This document shows positions 14,291-27,229 of a stretch of DNA of 64,000 nucleotides, piece after piece. The notes under the pieces are model-generated. The model searched no databases, was not told where the DNA came from, and saw only the letters and a program-made list of their open reading frames with translations. A program made the translations under genes and the position numbers. The DNA comes from Sipunculus nudus. Its lineage: Eukaryota; Annelida; Sipuncula; Golfingiida; Sipunculidae. The stretch is from assembly GCA_026874595.1 (NCBI GenBank), contig CM049314.1, forward strand, positions 52,747,812-52,811,811, written 5' to 3'. Within the stretch, counting starts at the first letter, position 1. Each line of letters opens with the position of its first letter.

Positions 14291-15384
14291 TTATGTTCAA
14301 CAACTTCTGTTAAAATTTAATTTTAAATTAAAACAAAACTCAAGAGTGTCTGATTGATCCATACCATAATCTCCTTCGCGTTTACATTTGATATAATATT
14401 TCTGGGAATATGAATTCATGGGCATTCCGGTTTTACCATTATAAGAATTAAAATCTTAACAGACACAAGACAAAACAATGATAAATTGTTAAATGCTGGT
14501 TCTTATTTAATTCTTGTCCCGTTTTTCATTATCCTTAAATGGCTTATAAAGTATATTCAAATATACGCTAGTTTTGCCAAGGAAAGAAACTCACAAGAAA
14601 TATAATTTTGTAGTCGCACAATGATAACAGAAGCTGTACCATTCGTACCAGCAAGATTAGTAAAGCATTCTTGTTATTACATTCTTTTTGAAACCGTAAT
14701 CTATAGAGCAGAAGTAGCAGCCGGGTTACACTATAGATCTACATATAATGCAAGCTCAGTCTTAAGATTCAGATTAGAATATTCATAAACTATTTTGATA
14801 TTTTTATTATATCTTATGGAATATGGGATGGCTGTCGCTGGATATACTTTCTTTGCTAGACTCATTAAATAAAGCGCATGTCCGATGCAGAAGCTGAATA
14901 TACATATGATTGATTGGAGCCCAATTTTGTTTTATATTTGATTTGTTATGCCAGATAAATGTATGTTAAACTGTACTGTTAGAGGCCTGTCTAACCAATA
15001 CTCTTTTCCCTGACACTGTGATCAGAAAATAGGTCTTTAGAAAGCGCAAACATACAAGCTAACAAAATGGCATGTGCCTTATGTTGCAAAACATATGCCT
15101 TGAATATAACTAAAAGTCTTGCATTTCTTTTTTTTTCGGATAAGGCCATAGTTTCCCATAGAATTGTTACTGTAATAGTAATAATGGCAATCAAAACAAC
15201 AACAAAATTGCTGACTTTATAATGTAAGGATCTATATGGAGAAAGTCAATATTAAGTTAAAGAGCACATACAAAATTCCTTTAAATTACGGTTAACTTTT
15301 CTGACATGGCACATTGTGATAAAAAGTCATTAATGTTATTATCCACAATGCCTTCTGTATGTTGCCAGCATCATATCCATTTTA
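14291..15384. other. AT-rich DNA with no recognisable feature
   Basis: About 1.1 kb of AT-rich sequence follows the satellite. I see no credible coding frame, RNA gene or terminal inverted repeat. The only open frame of note (14991-15194, minus) shows no family resemblance. Confidence 0.6.
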
Positions 15385-17030
15385 AGCTCAGCTGACTATA
15401 AGTCATCTGAGCTATAGTCGTGGTCCTTTGTCCGTCGTCCGGCCGTCCGTCCGTCCGTTAACAGGGCACGTTTTAAAACCGTTGGACCTACAAGTCCAAA
15501 ATTTTGCATACCATTAGATATCCCCAAAATCTCATACCATACCAAAAATCGGGTCATTAGGACTTCGTTCCTTCGAGATATTAAGGAAATACCTCAGTTT
15601 TCCATTAAAAAAAGCCATTGTTACACTTCAAGGCTGCCTAATATCAAAACCACTGATCTGTTTTTGATCATTTTTAGTTATCATATTTTTCCATACATTT
15701 TCTATGAACATACCAAAAATTAGGTCAGTATTGGGTATTATTTTGAAGTTATGGGCCCAAATATAATGCAATTTTTAAAAAATCAGGAAATATAATTACT
15801 CGCCTAACATGAGAATTGCTGAAGCTGGAGACTTTTTTCACGAATATAACTTTATTTAATCAAAATTCAATTGTTTACCAAATATTACATCTGAATTTTG
15901 CAATTTTTTTAAGTTATTAGCATAAATAAAAAATCAATACCTTAAATTTTGTACAACTTTGGCAATGGCACGTTTTTTCCCAGTAAGTACTGTTGATTTA
16001 ATTTTCACAGCATATATACATAAGGATTTAATCTTTTAAAATCTGAAATTTCAAAGGAATTGATTCAAAAGAGTAGCTTTTATTCAAGTCTTCATGCACC
16101 ATGTCAAGTGTTGTTTACAGCTAGCCCACCTAATGTAACCCACCCCAGGCAGCTTGCCTTGGCTCAGCTTGGCCACTACTAGCAGGTTTTCCCTCTGCTC
16201 TGCACGCACCCCCCCCCCCCCCAAGATGTTGCATTAACTAGATGAATGTTATAATTTTCTGTATTTTATTTTATTCTTGGCTATGCTAAATTTCAGATTT
16301 TGTCCACAAAGTGCTGTATTGCTATGAAAGTGTTGATGTTCATCAGATAAACATTCCTTACTTCAGAAGAGTAAAAACTTCACCAGGTATGGAATTGACT
16401 ATTAATTGCTGTAAAAAATTATTGCTGAGATTGTAATTAGCATAGTGATGTTCGGTGAATAAAATTAAGCATGTACAGAAAACTGCAATGTGCAAAACTT
16501 TTTAATAGTGATTCAAGGAATAATCTTGTAGATGCCATGTTGTGGCATTATTTTCTTTTAAATTCAGTTTAAACATTTGTGATTATAAAATATATGACCG
16601 AATATGAGCTACACTTGGGATATATTATGATTGCAACTTAGAATTTTAATATTTGAACTTATATTTTCAGTTTTTTTATTACAAATCTATAAAACATGTT
16701 AATAAAAAAATGAACCAGATAAAAACTATAAATGGAAAAAGTGGATATCCTAAAAAAATAGGCTTATATATAAACGTTAATGCATTATTCCCTTGAAAGT
16801 GAAATAAAGGTATAAGTCCATTCTGTCCACTTGCCTGTCCATCTGTGAATTTTTCATCTGCATCACAGTATCTCAAAACTTTTACTGTTTTTCTTCATGA
16901 CACCAAGTAGGGGGGCCACTTTCCTCTTAGTTTCTCATTTGCTTAGATAAATGAGAAACATTACAGTAGAATATTTTGCATTTGCAAAATTTCAAACTTA
17001 AGCTGAGCGCCGTGACCTATGGGTCCCTTG
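15385..17030 (+). mobile_element. Dispersed repeat of molluscan type, longest copy
   Basis: The left end AGCTCAGCTGACTATAAGTC folds back on itself (AGCTCAGCTGACT pairs with AGTCATCTGAGCT with one mismatch) and is followed by a GTCC-rich tract and TTAACAGGGCAC. The right end is GCTGAGCGCCGTGACCTATGGGTCCCTTG followed by poly-T. Both ends match those of the copies at 38934-39867 and 59752-60802. The interior (1.6 kb) is longer than in those copies and largely unrelated, so it may carry insertions. It has no coding capacity. I read it as a non-autonomous element of unknown class. Confidence 0.6.
16208..16222. repeat. Poly-C tract
   Basis: A run of about 15 cytosines lies inside the dispersed repeat. 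It is one of several homopolymeric G or C tracts in the window. Confidence 0.9.
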
Positions 17031-19232
17031 TTTTTTTTTTTACGAAGTCTCAAAGAATCTGAACTCGTCTTACTGCTCGTCCAATTTACTGCTTAATGAC
17101 CTCTCCAACAAACACATGAACAATAAATTGATAAAATTTACGTGAGTATAATAAAGTTGTTATATGTATACAAATTTGGCAATTATATAATAAATAAATA
17201 TTATAAAAATAACAAAAACAACTACCTTTGTACTAAAGCTTACCGTTGCTTTTAGTCATGACTTATCAACACTTATCCCCACCGAAAATGTTAAAGTTAC
17301 ATAGACATTTGCAATAATAAGTGCATTTTCTCACGCCATTAGAACATTGTAGCTAAATACATTTTTCTTGGTAAACTCTTCCGGCACACGGACTTCAGTT
17401 CAAGCGTTCCTCCTTTTCACCTGTTTTATACGTTGTTTTGATTATGTATGTGGGTAAACATAGCCCATGTGCGTTTGTTTACCAAAACAAGACTGCATGG
17501 TCAGAGGTCCGATCTTACCCAAAGCACACCTTCCAAACAAGGAGGAGTGAGAGGAAAGAAGAAACACAGAAGATACCGGTTGGATGCTTGAAAAATCTTG
17601 ATTTGTGAAATCACGCGGGATGGCCACGAGGGGCGTGCCCGCTATGTTTGTATTTTCCACTACTGATTTCACTAGATGAAAGCATTTCAACACTTGTGGA
17701 CAGGAGTATAATTATGATTTTAAGATCATATGAAATATTAGCATATATAACATAATATTTTAAGGTGAAAAGCACTATATATATATATGTGTATATATGG
17801 GTTCGAGGCCGACTCGAGGCCGCGCACGTTTGACCTTCTTAGAATGTAACTCTGCTTTCATTTGTCCATAGGGTTCAAAATTTAAGGGGGCCTGCGGACC
17901 AATCACCCGTACTTTTTGGCTCACTCCCGTGAAATGTGAAGGTGCAAGCTTGTTGGGCCCGTAAAGTCTACCTTGAGGTGCTAGAATAATAGGCCCTCTG
18001 TTTTTAATCTCCCTCTGTCTCCATGTAGATATTCTTAATTTCCATAATGAAAGGTATTACCCGACGTAGCCAATCATTTAATTTGAGCAGTTAAAATTAG
18101 TCTGATTGTGCCTACATACAAGGAACGATTGGTACACTCTGGTACACCAGTAAGAAGAGAAAACTGCCGGTAAACCGCTCCCAAAGTTTCGTCACTTGAG
18201 TGAAAAAGATCTATGAACTGACTCGTTGGATTACATTTAAATAAAAAGGGCAAGTTCATCGCTGTCCCATTGTTGAATGAAAGTTCTCTCGACATTAACA
18301 CTCTCAACCAGCAATGTTGGCATTTAAACCATAGACCAAGAGTGGTCTGAAGTATCTGCCTGAAATTTTCCAAGTCCATACATCTTTGATGGCTTTCTCA
18401 TACACAATACTTTTGGCGCCACCTTCAATCATTTTTGTGTTGTGTCCATCCATGCCATTATTACAGGAGTGACGTTTTGTAATTGTTGCTGTACTCGGGT
18501 TCAAAATATTATGCATTTTACGCCGCTCTTCAATGGAAGATCAAGACATGAGAAGGAATTTTCACAAATGAAATATACATCAAGTAAATTATGTGTTTCC
18601 GCGTAAAATATTATGGTATCTGCCAATCTTTTGTTCTAAAATTGTTTATTTACAAAATTAAACAAAACCAGTACGATTCTTATTTTAGTGCTGGGCCATA
18701 TACAACAAATCAGGTTTGAAAGCATTATGTCAATCCAAACTGGAATTATCAGCAACGAATCCGTGGACGGAAAGACGTACATACAAAGTGACTGCCACAA
18801 AGTTTTCATTTATTTCAAGATTAAAGACTGAGGTAAAAGTGTTCGTAAAAGTGATATGGTAGTCATGTTATGTGTATCCTTTATTAAGTATAATAAATTT
18901 TGGCAATCGTAGATTATTGTTATACAGTATAGAACATTGCGTTTGCTTAATTTGACATTTTAACTTTAATGTAGCTATCTTTTGGGCTGAAGAAAAAGCG
19001 TAATACATCAAGAAAAACTGAAACGTCGCTGCGGGATAGTGTTCAGTCCATAAACCCAATAAATTAGAAACTGGTCCTAGTCCCACTGATTACTTTTATC
19101 TCTACTTGCGTTTAGGGAGATTATACAACCATAGGCACGAAGAGTTTGGACTGTCAATCCACTTTGCAAATAAATGCCAGGGATAAATCAACGTTAATAT
19201 GTACGTCACAGGACAAACTCCGATCCTAGATT
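17031..19232. other. Non-coding AT-rich stretch, nothing recognised
   Basis: About 2.2 kb without a supportable gene. It contains a short TA/TG microsatellite near 17777-17800 followed by a small GC-rich patch (GAGGCCGACTCGAGGCC). Short open frames at 17442-17693, 18074-18379 and 18304-18516 (all minus) resemble no family I know. Confidence 0.5.
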
Positions 19233-19388
19233 TCCTAGCCCGTTTGACGGGCGGAAGGCTGGAAGCCCAGCGGAAGCCCAGTTAACAACCGGAAAGCCGT
19301 ATGATAGACGGAAACCCGCTTTACTACCAGAAGGCTACATGTCAGACGGGTCCCTGCCAGCAATACTTGCTTTTCAACCCTCGTTACA
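19233..19388 (-). repeat. Truncated gypsy-1-type LTR (3' LTR fragment)
   Basis: About 155 bp match the distal part of the LTR at 35065-35559: shared blocks include CGTTTGACGGGC, GAAAGCCGTATGA, ACATGTCAGA and CAATACTTGCTTTTCAACCC. It ends at CGTTACA, the expected TG...CA LTR terminus read on the minus strand. The first two thirds of the LTR are missing. It is either the 3' LTR of the gypsy-1 element at 28.6-35.6 kb, separated by later insertions, or a remnant of another copy. Confidence 0.7.
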
Positions 19389-19405
19389 TCACCCCCTCCT
19401 TTCAA
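19389..19405 (-). other. Polypurine tract of a gypsy-type element
   Basis: Read on the minus strand, GAAAGGAGGGGGTGA stands directly before the LTR start TGTAACGAGGG. That is where the plus-strand primer of an LTR retrotransposon lies, and it orients the fragment as the 3' end of a minus-strand element. Confidence 0.7.
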
Positions 19406-19694
19406 AGTAATCCGTCCCGGATTATAAAACAAATAAACTTAAATGGCGAGGAGTTACAAACTTTCAAGTGATACAACGAGTTGCATTAAATAGGTTACCT
19501 ACAAAATATACATCATCTCAATATCTTTAAAAACAACAAGAATACGGGTAGTCGACAAGCGACTACGTGTATCCGCCGAAATCAGAGTGGGACGGGTGAA
19601 GTGAGGCATGGATTGAGTGGAGAGGGGAAATAGAGTGAGGTGTAGTGCATATATTAGCATAGATGTCTGCAGCCGAAATGTGTATGTAGATTGC

Positions 19695-20520
19695 GTCACC
19701 TACCACAAAATCCAGAAAGCTGTCCAAGTTGTATATATATGCAAAATTTTAGGCAGATAAGTCAAACCACTGCTTGTATATGAGTGATTTTATCCCACAG
19801 CAGACAAGCAGAAGGACGCTGTGCAATGGTGCCAGGTGGCGCCACCAATTTTGTGTATGATTAAGAGCTATGTGAGGTCTATACACATGCAAAATTTCAG
19901 GGGGATATGTCAAACCAGTCCTGAGATATAAGCCTAAATGTCTGCAGCATAAACATACATGTAAGTGGCGCCACCTTCCACAAAACCAAGAAAGCTATCC
20001 AAGATGTATAAACATGCAAAATTTTAGGCAGATATGTCAAACTACTGCCGAGATATGAGTGATTTTATCCCACGGCAGACAAACAGATGGACGCTGTGCA
20101 AAAATGGTTGGACGTGGCGCTACCAGTTTTGCGAATGATAAAGAGCTATATGAGATCTATACATGTGCAAAATTTTGGCCTAATCCGTCAAACGGTTCCC
20201 GAGATATGAGCTTGGATGTCTGCGGCGTAAACGTGAATGAAGGTGGCGCCACCTGTCATAAAATCAAGAAAGCTGTCCAGGAAGTATACACATGCAAAAT
20301 TCCAGATGGATAAGTCCAACCAATGCAGAGATATGTGTGATTTAATCCCAAGGCAGATGAACAGATGGACGCTGTGCAAAAATGGTTGCAGGTGCCGCCA
20401 CCATTTTAGTGTATGTTATATAGCTATCCAAGGGCTACATTTGTGCAAAGGGCTACATTTGTGCAAAATTTTAAGCCTGGCCAGTCAAACGGTTCCTGAG
20501 ATATGTGTTTTTATGTGTGG
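19695..20520. repeat. Roughly 276-bp tandem repeat, three copies
   Basis: Three diverged units begin near 19714, 19989 and 20267 (spacing 275 and 278 bp), marked by AGAAAGCTGTCC followed by ATGCAAAATTTTAGGCAGAT and GTCAAAC. Each holds GTGGCGCCACC or a decayed form (a GGTGGCGCCACC palindrome in the best case), a GAGATATGAG block and GCAGACAAACAGATGGACGCTG. The GGCGCC palindrome and the GAGATATG-like text recall the internal repeats of the dispersed element at 59.8 kb, so the two may be related. Confidence 0.75.
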
Positions 20521-20749
20521 AAACAGACGCAAAAATGGACGCTGGGCAGAGAGGAAAGGTCCGAGGTCAACCGGAGGGCGCAGCAGTTCACATGTGACCC
20601 GATCATAATTACGAATTTAAAAAAAAATCTCCCCAGTGGTTACGGAGGAGTTCTCCGGAAACCTAAGCGGCGGCGGCGGCGGTGGCGGCGGTGGCCGACT
20701 GAAAACATAGCTTCCACAAAACTCTGTTTTGGCGAATACAAATATATGC
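20521..20749. other. Spacer with a CGG-rich microsatellite
   Basis: It contains GCGGCGGCGGCGGCGGTGGC at about 20668-20690. No gene is recognised. Confidence 0.5.
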
Positions 20750-21650
20750 TTAAAAACAGACATAAAAACAGGCTTTTGGTGTCTTTACCTAGGTTTCTTA
20801 TTCCAACAAACTTGGTGGTACTATAAGCAATTTTTTTAAACTCTGGCTTCCATTTTGAAATCCTAGATGGCTGCCGTGAAACATATTTTGATTCCCGTTC
20901 TCATCTGTGTACCTCTGTTTCTCCTACAACCTGAAAATACTACTATATAGGCCGCAAAATAGCATAAAACCTCACATGATGAGTGATTTTGATTAAATAA
21001 TACATTTTGAAACGAACTACATTTATTATAAATGTGAGACACTAACTAAACAGGCATTTTTTAATTTCGACACACTTTGCAATGTTTGGCATGTTTTGGC
21101 TCCCAGAAGCCAGGAAATATGATTTTGTTGTCTATACCTAAATGTTTGGGTCAACAAATGCAAATAAGAAATTATTTGCATGAATCATTTTGGAATTCAA
21201 TATGGCACTCGTTAAATATATTCAATAAAAATGTTATTAAGGTGCGCTATGTTTTATGAGCTTCAAAAACACTTGCCATGGTGAAATAAGAAAGATTATA
21301 ATAGCAAGGACGCAGTTCTCACACATTTGTGTGTTGATGTGTAGAGGTCCTTCAGTATTATATCCCATGGAATTGTTTACTGAACAAAGTTTTTTTTTCA
21401 ACTATCATGTAAAGTGTAATCTTTAACATTTCTAAAGCAATTGCCAATCTGACAAAGGATAATGTATAAGTACATAGTTGTCCTGTTGATACTATGTCCA
21501 TTCTCATTAATTTATTTTTTTCTAATTTGAACTGTGAATGTTCATTTGAGTCCTTCTTTTAAAATTAAAAAAAAGAAGTTTTCAACATTCTTCAGCACTC
21601 ATATTACAAACTAGGTGAACTACAAAACCAATTACTTCAAAGAACATAGA
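20750..21650 (+). repeat. Dispersed repeat, plus-oriented copy of an inverted pair
   Basis: This segment matches, in reverse complement, 27230-28440. Shared blocks include AACTATCATGTAAAGTGTAATCTTTAAC (near 21400; partner near 27455-27485), GATACTATGTCC, GAATGTTCATT.GAGTCCT and, at the other end, TTGGTGGTACTAT with CCATTTTGAAATCC.AGATGGCTGC. Divergence is substantial (many substitutions and indels). There is no coding capacity. Confidence 0.75.
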
Positions 21651-21769
21651 AGTTAATATCTACAGATTTAAATCGACTAAAATAATGTATCTAGGCATGT
21701 AACCATGTGCCCCTTGTTATTACTGTTGTTGTTGGTCATGCAGCTAGATATAACGTAGCTAGTCAGTCC

Positions 21770-23050
21770 AGATTGAAGGGATTAAGTCTAAGTTACAAAT
21801 ATTGGACTGTGGTGTGCCCCAGGGCTCTGTCTTAGGACCTGTCCTCTTTACTCTTTACACTGCTCCCTTAGGTACTTTACTGCATGAGCGTGGTTTTTAT
21901 AATATGTATGCTGGTGATTCTACTTTGTATTTGATTTTCAGGCCTGAGCACCTCAGCAATAACATCACATATATGGAGGCTACTGCTGGTTTAGTACGTA
22001 AGTGGATGGCCAACAACAGCTTGAAAATGAATGATGATAAAACAGAGGTGATGCTGATTACACATAAACATTTGGCGACAAAGATTAAATGTCCAAATCT
22101 TCTAATCGGCGAACATAAAGTTCAACCATCTCAGTGGATTCGAAGCCTTGGTGTTTATTTTGATTCTCATTCCACCATGGAGCAGCATGTGAACACCATA
22201 TGCCGTGTGGCCTACATGCATCTCCGCAACATCTATAAAATAAAAGCGTATTTGGATCAACGCTCTCTTGAGCGCCTGATCCACGCTTTTGTCACCACCA
22301 AGTTAGATTATGGAAATGCTTTACTTCTTGGGTATCCGGCTTCATTAATTCAGAGGCTTCAGCGAGTTCAAAACAGCGCAGCCCGTATACTAAGTGGATG
22401 TGACAAGTATGATCATATTACACCTGTATTGCGGGAGCTGCACTGGCTCCCTGTAAGTCAGCGTATTAAATTTAAGGTGGCCATACTAATTTTCAAGACC
22501 AAACATCGCATGGCCCCGGTCTACTTACAGGATATAATTCATTCGTACACACCATTTAGATGCCTCAGATCGGCCGATCATGACTTACTTTTTGTTCCAC
22601 ATACAAAGTCTTCCATGGTTGCTCAAAGAGCATTTTGTGTGGCAGGTCCCACTTTGTGGAATTCATTTCCTTTAGAATTAAGAAAAGCTGAGAGCCTAAC
22701 TGCTTTTAAAAAAATGATTAAGACATACTTATTTGTGCAATATTTCGATTAGCTGTGATTTTGCATATGTGCAGATTTTCAATTCTATACCGTAATTTTA
22801 TCTACACTTTTATAGATTTGATGTCGTTTATTGGTTTAGTAAAATAGGTAATGTATATTAATGGATTATGTGCATGTTTTATCTAGCCTAAGTAATATTT
22901 AAATGTTTGTCTTAAATTTTTATTTAATGAATATTTTTTCTCATAGTCATTTTTATGCAAATGCTTGCTTGTAATAGCGTTTTAGAGCACAACACTGTGG
23001 ATTTTACGCTTTACGAAATAAAATATTATTATATTATTATTATTATTTTT
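21770..23050 (+). mobile_element. 5'-truncated non-LTR retrotransposon (CR1/L2/jockey-like 3' end)
   Basis: The insertion keeps only the C-terminal part of the reverse transcriptase frame, a roughly 270-bp 3' untranslated region and a 3' end that passes into (ATT)n repeats at 23020-23050. 5' truncation and a short-repeat tail are usual for CR1/L2-like LINEs inserted by target-primed reverse transcription. Homology starts near 21770, so most of the element, including any endonuclease, is absent. I see no clear target-site duplication. Confidence 0.85.
21778..22752 (+). pseudogene. Reverse transcriptase C-terminal fragment with mutated active site
   Basis: An open frame of about 320 codons starts without its own ATG (upstream codons continue in frame to the truncation point). 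It begins with the RT motif GVPQGSVLGPVLF. The catalytic box, normally [F/Y]ADD, reads YAGD at about residue 38, so one metal-binding aspartate is lost and the product cannot be a working polymerase. The C-terminal half has the LINE pattern LHWLPVSQRI and GPTLWNSFP. The frame is otherwise unbroken, which suggests fairly recent insertion of an already inactive or later mutated copy. The family is confident; the clade (L2/CR1/jockey group) is an inference from the C-terminal motifs. Confidence 0.88.
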
Positions 23051-24660
23051 TTCATATTTTTAAAGTTTAGTCGAAGGAATTTCCTCGAATTCAGTTTGAG
23101 CACTTGAGTAACTTGCTGTATCCTCCAATGAACTATCTGTTTCTTCATTGCTTTCGTGAAGGCTATCATCAAGAATGCTCATAATACTCCGTGGAAACTA
23201 TGGGTAATCAATCCAAGTTTCTAGCCATTTTATCTGCCTAGAACTCACACGCTTTTAACAGACTTGTATGTGTCCATACTGACACAACATAGCTGGTTCT
23301 GAGAAGCTTCTCCTGGAGAACACATTGAAGGTGGAAGGCTACTGGGATTTAAAGCTTGGATTTATTGCAAATGCTAATAATTGTCCCTGCATACATGCGC
23401 TGAAACGTGCATGTTGTACATCATTAATGTTGCTTATCTTGGGCATTCTATAGAGTGCATACGAATATTATTCGTAAAGTGCAGGACTTGCACATATCAC
23501 TGAATACCTGTCATTGTATATGCACAGTTTCCTGCTGATCATTCATTATGTTCGATGTCATTAACTGTAATGTAGATGTCAAAGACTAGGTCTACCTGAA
23601 AAGACATACTGTAAAGCTTGACGATTATCATCTTGGCTACTTCACCATAGGTAATTGGCAGGCTCTGGATTGGCGGGGCATGAACATAGCATCTACATTA
23701 GGCACATCAGATGCAGCTGGTGGATCCTCATGTTCAACCATGTTCTCTCTCTTGTATAGGAACTGTTCACACTACCATCCAAATATGCTAATGAAAGGGA
23801 CACTGGTGTCAGTGGGTGGGGGAAAGGTGTCAGTGGGTGGATGGAAACCTTTTCCAGGTCAATTTAAGTAATAAGCACTGAGGCAGTGCAGATGACCAAT
23901 TATGTTCCTTGTGCCACGTATTGAGATCAGCTTCGTTTCTATACTGATAGTAGACCACAGCTCCTGATGCAAAGTTGGAAGATTCGTTAGTTCAAAGCTT
24001 GTGGCCTTTGCTAAGTAACGATCCAGAATTTTTTCACACTAGTGGTTTACACTGTGAAGCAATGAAGCAGACCTTACTCTATGTCACCTGGGACATTTCT
24101 GCTAGTCATCAGGCAGTAAGGATATCCCTTTGTACTGAAAAGGGCCGTCTTGGTTGATGCTTTGGCTGAAGGATAGAGATATACATCAGAACCTTTACAG
24201 GTCTACTTAGGAACATTATTTATATGAACAGGCGCTCCAAAAGAAAACATTGATCGACAGGTTGAATCTACAAATACCTATGGCAAGATAGCCGAGGTGA
24301 TACTTGTTAAGTTTTGCAGTATGTCTCCTCAGTAAATTTGGTCTTTGATACCTAAATTACTCCTTAAATTAAGGATGTTGAACTATACACATATACATAT
24401 TCTACATGTAGAGGTAACACTACACATACAACACAACAGGTTCTCAACAGAACCATAGATTTGGCAGAGGAAAGCTTTAAAACTGGATTCTGTTTGGTTA
24501 GTAGTAACAGGCTACCAACAAGGATGTATTGAAGGTTCATAAAACTTACTTTGGAATCGTAGAAAAATGAGACTCTACCACTGTAGAATAAAATATAGAA
24601 TTGTTCACCCTGAAGATATCCCAACCCTTGTCTGACAAGGGCATCCAGAGGCAGGCATTC
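23051..24660. other. Unassigned stretch
   Basis: About 1.6 kb with only short open frames (23680-23871 and 23975-24157, plus), none of which I recognise. A direct repeat GTGTCAGTGGGTGG occurs near 23806 and 23827. No terminal repeats seen. Confidence 0.5.
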
Positions 24661-24665
24661 GTACT

Positions 24666-24899
24666 GTGTATCACATACAGGGTATTCTTGGCACATACAT
24701 AGCATCGAGATGTCCTGACACAGATGTATTCATCCTCCTGTTACATCTTGTATCTCAGTTTGATAACCCAACGTCATCTGTTAGAATGAATGTCTCGGCC
24801 CAAACAACACACGGAGGTATATTAGCAGATCCCGACTTGTTGAGTATATGTAAAATTCATTTAAATCAGCACTGCCTGCTCTTTTACACATTCACCTGA
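24666..24899 (+). pseudogene. Possible fragment of a transposon-derived protein
   Basis: A 77-codon frame contains CPDTDVFILLLHL followed by polar residues. A similar PDTDVFVL box is familiar to me from uncharacterised, transposon-associated proteins that are abundant in invertebrate genomes. The following text (ADPDLLSICKIHL) also loosely fits that family. There is no complete domain, the neighbouring frame at 24916-25293 does not obviously continue it, and I cannot name a function. Treat it as a low-confidence relic. Confidence 0.25.
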
Positions 24900-25170
24900 T
24901 CTGACGACTTCCTTAATGAATACAGGGAAAGTGGAAGTCCTTAATTGGTCGAATGATGAAGAACAAAGGGTTTGTGACATGCTTTTGGGTAACTTGAAGA
25001 GAATCCCAGCTGCTGTTCTTTCAGCCATTCACAAGTTTACTGGTACAAGATACGGAATGCATATAGTAGAAGAAATATGTAGATCGTTTGGAACAGGTCC
25101 ATGGTGTAAATCCAAGCAGCCTTCTACCGTGTCTGACGATTCTCCAGGAAAAGCCTCTGCATATCAGGGT

Positions 25171-26929
25171 CTATGTGACCAAAGGTCTCGCAAGGGTATT
25201 TGCGAGCAAAAACCTTTCGCAAACCTCTCGCAGACTGATTTTGGATGTGATCAAAACTTTCGCAAACTGACTAAAAGGCTCACGCTCTCGTAAATTTGCG
25301 AATTTCAAAAACCTCTCGCAGCGGCCCTCAGCCTCTTTTATAGCCTTGTTCATGCACGGAGGAGAGCCGAGGCACGGTATAGCCTCCATGTTTTAATGCC
25401 AGTACAAGCATTTAATGTTTGATATCAGTATACTCTTTGCATATAATCCTAGGTGATTATATAAAATTTCTTAATATGCATATATATATTTATGTTTGTA
25501 TGTGATAAATCAAACAGGTTTAATATAATTATACTATATAGTTATGACATGAATATATAAAAACATATTTGCACATTCCATGTTTATATTTCATGAGATT
25601 TTCATAACATATATAACATATAATATAGTATACATTCATTGTGACTAAACACTTTAATCACGTTTGTCTTCCTTCTCTTGCAAAATCGGCATCCTTCAAT
25701 TTCGAATATCTAAATAGAGAATCTTAATACGTAGTAAATAAAAATGCATATTTTATGAAAAATATCTAATACTTAGTGCTCAGAAATAAGACGTGTTTAT
25801 AATTAACTTTGGATTGGTTCACATTTGTGTAAAATTACTTTGCTTGGTAAAATATCAAATTTATATTACATGAATCTATACCAGTTCAGATTAATGTGAA
25901 TTATGAAAGTTATTTCTTATGTTATTTTGTTATAAATAAGATTTTTACAATATTTAAAACAATCAAAATAAGAAATACCTTGGAAATATTCCTGATTTTG
26001 AACATATATAAAATTGCAGTGATAATAGAGAAATATAAGATTTTACAGAAATCAAAACCAGAACATATGAATATGTCATTATGTATAGTTATTATAACCA
26101 TTACATGATGCATGATCAAACAATTGAAGCATGTGCGCATATAAATCGAGGAATGCATAATATCATACAGAGTAAATACCACTTAAGAGGCAAATTTCTC
26201 TCAATGAGTCATGAAGATTATGACAATTATTAATGAGGAAATGAACAAGTTCATGTATCTTTTGCGGATGTTAACAAGGCGTTCAGATCATTAATATTTT
26301 ATATGCACTAAAGAAATGCGTTAGATTCGGCGTTCGAAAACGCAGCGAAAAATCCTAGGTTCAGCGTCCCTCCCTTTCAGCCTTAAAGAAAAAAAGTGAT
26401 ATGTCAATATATTGCCAGGGATTAGTTCTTAAGTCTCGGTTTAGCGACAGGTATGATTTATGGATTTTCTTAGCCCCAATGCCTTTGAGACCTTAAATGC
26501 AGTCTTAAAATAATTATATATGATTTTTATTTTCTTTCATCTCCTTTCAATATACAATGCAGCCACACGCCACGGGCCTTCAATCATACTCTTTATAATA
26601 TATTTATATATATATATGTATACATATATAGGCAGATTTGGGCTTTATATGGGAAAAAAACTAAACAAGAAGTTCCGTCAAGAGGTAAGATCAAACAATT
26701 AATGCACTAGCCACTTTTGAACATATTCCTGTGTGCTGGGTATGACACAGGCGTATCCCGAAAGTCAAGAAAACGCGGGTTACGAGTGCTCGCAACAGCT
26801 GATTAATCGCAAAATTGCGAGAGACGTGCGGGAGGTTTCCAGCACACTTCGCAAAAAAATTCCGAGCCTTCGCAAACCTTCCGCAAATCCCCTCGCAATC
26901 GCAAATTTGCGAAATTTTCGATCACATAG
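25171..26929. mobile_element. Candidate terminal-inverted-repeat element
   Basis: The left end CTATGTGACCAAAGGTCTCG and the reverse complement of the right end, CTATGTGATCGAAAATTTCG, match with a few differences, and both continue into DNA rich in TCGCAA/TTTGCGA. A further GATGTGATCAAAACTTTCGC lies inside the left end, like a subterminal repeat. The interior (about 25400-26790) is very AT-rich and codes for nothing I recognise. I could not define a target-site duplication. Alternatively these are just two inverted copies of a GCAAA-rich repeat. Confidence 0.4.
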
Positions 26930-27229
26930 CCAGCTATGTAGCGTCAGTATAGAAACGGACAGAACTGTTAAAAACACGTGAATGCAAGGCAAGCAAACAT
27001 GGCTAATTACTGCCATGACGGGTCATGTCATCAAGAAACAGAGAAAGCCTTCATGAAAGCAATTAAAGAATTGAAATTTAATCCGGGGAGACTGCAAGTT
27101 GCTCAAGTGTTGAATTTTTAATTAAGGAAGATTGATTCGACTTAATTTTGCATGTATTTCTCTTTATGCATGACCAAGAAAAAAAGGAATATCAAAGAGA
27201 GCATGCAAAATTGCCTTATATTCATTTAT
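26930..27229. other. Unassigned AT-rich spacer
   Basis: About 300 bp between the TIR candidate and the inverted repeat copy. Nothing recognised. Confidence 0.5.

Noticed and set aside
19235-19432. 65-codon minus frame as a gene
   Set aside because: It spans the polypurine tract and LTR fragment; the frame is incidental to a retrotransposon end.
24916-25293. 125-codon plus frame as a host gene
   Set aside because: No recognised domain; its second half runs into the repeated TCGCAAA-rich end of the TIR candidate.
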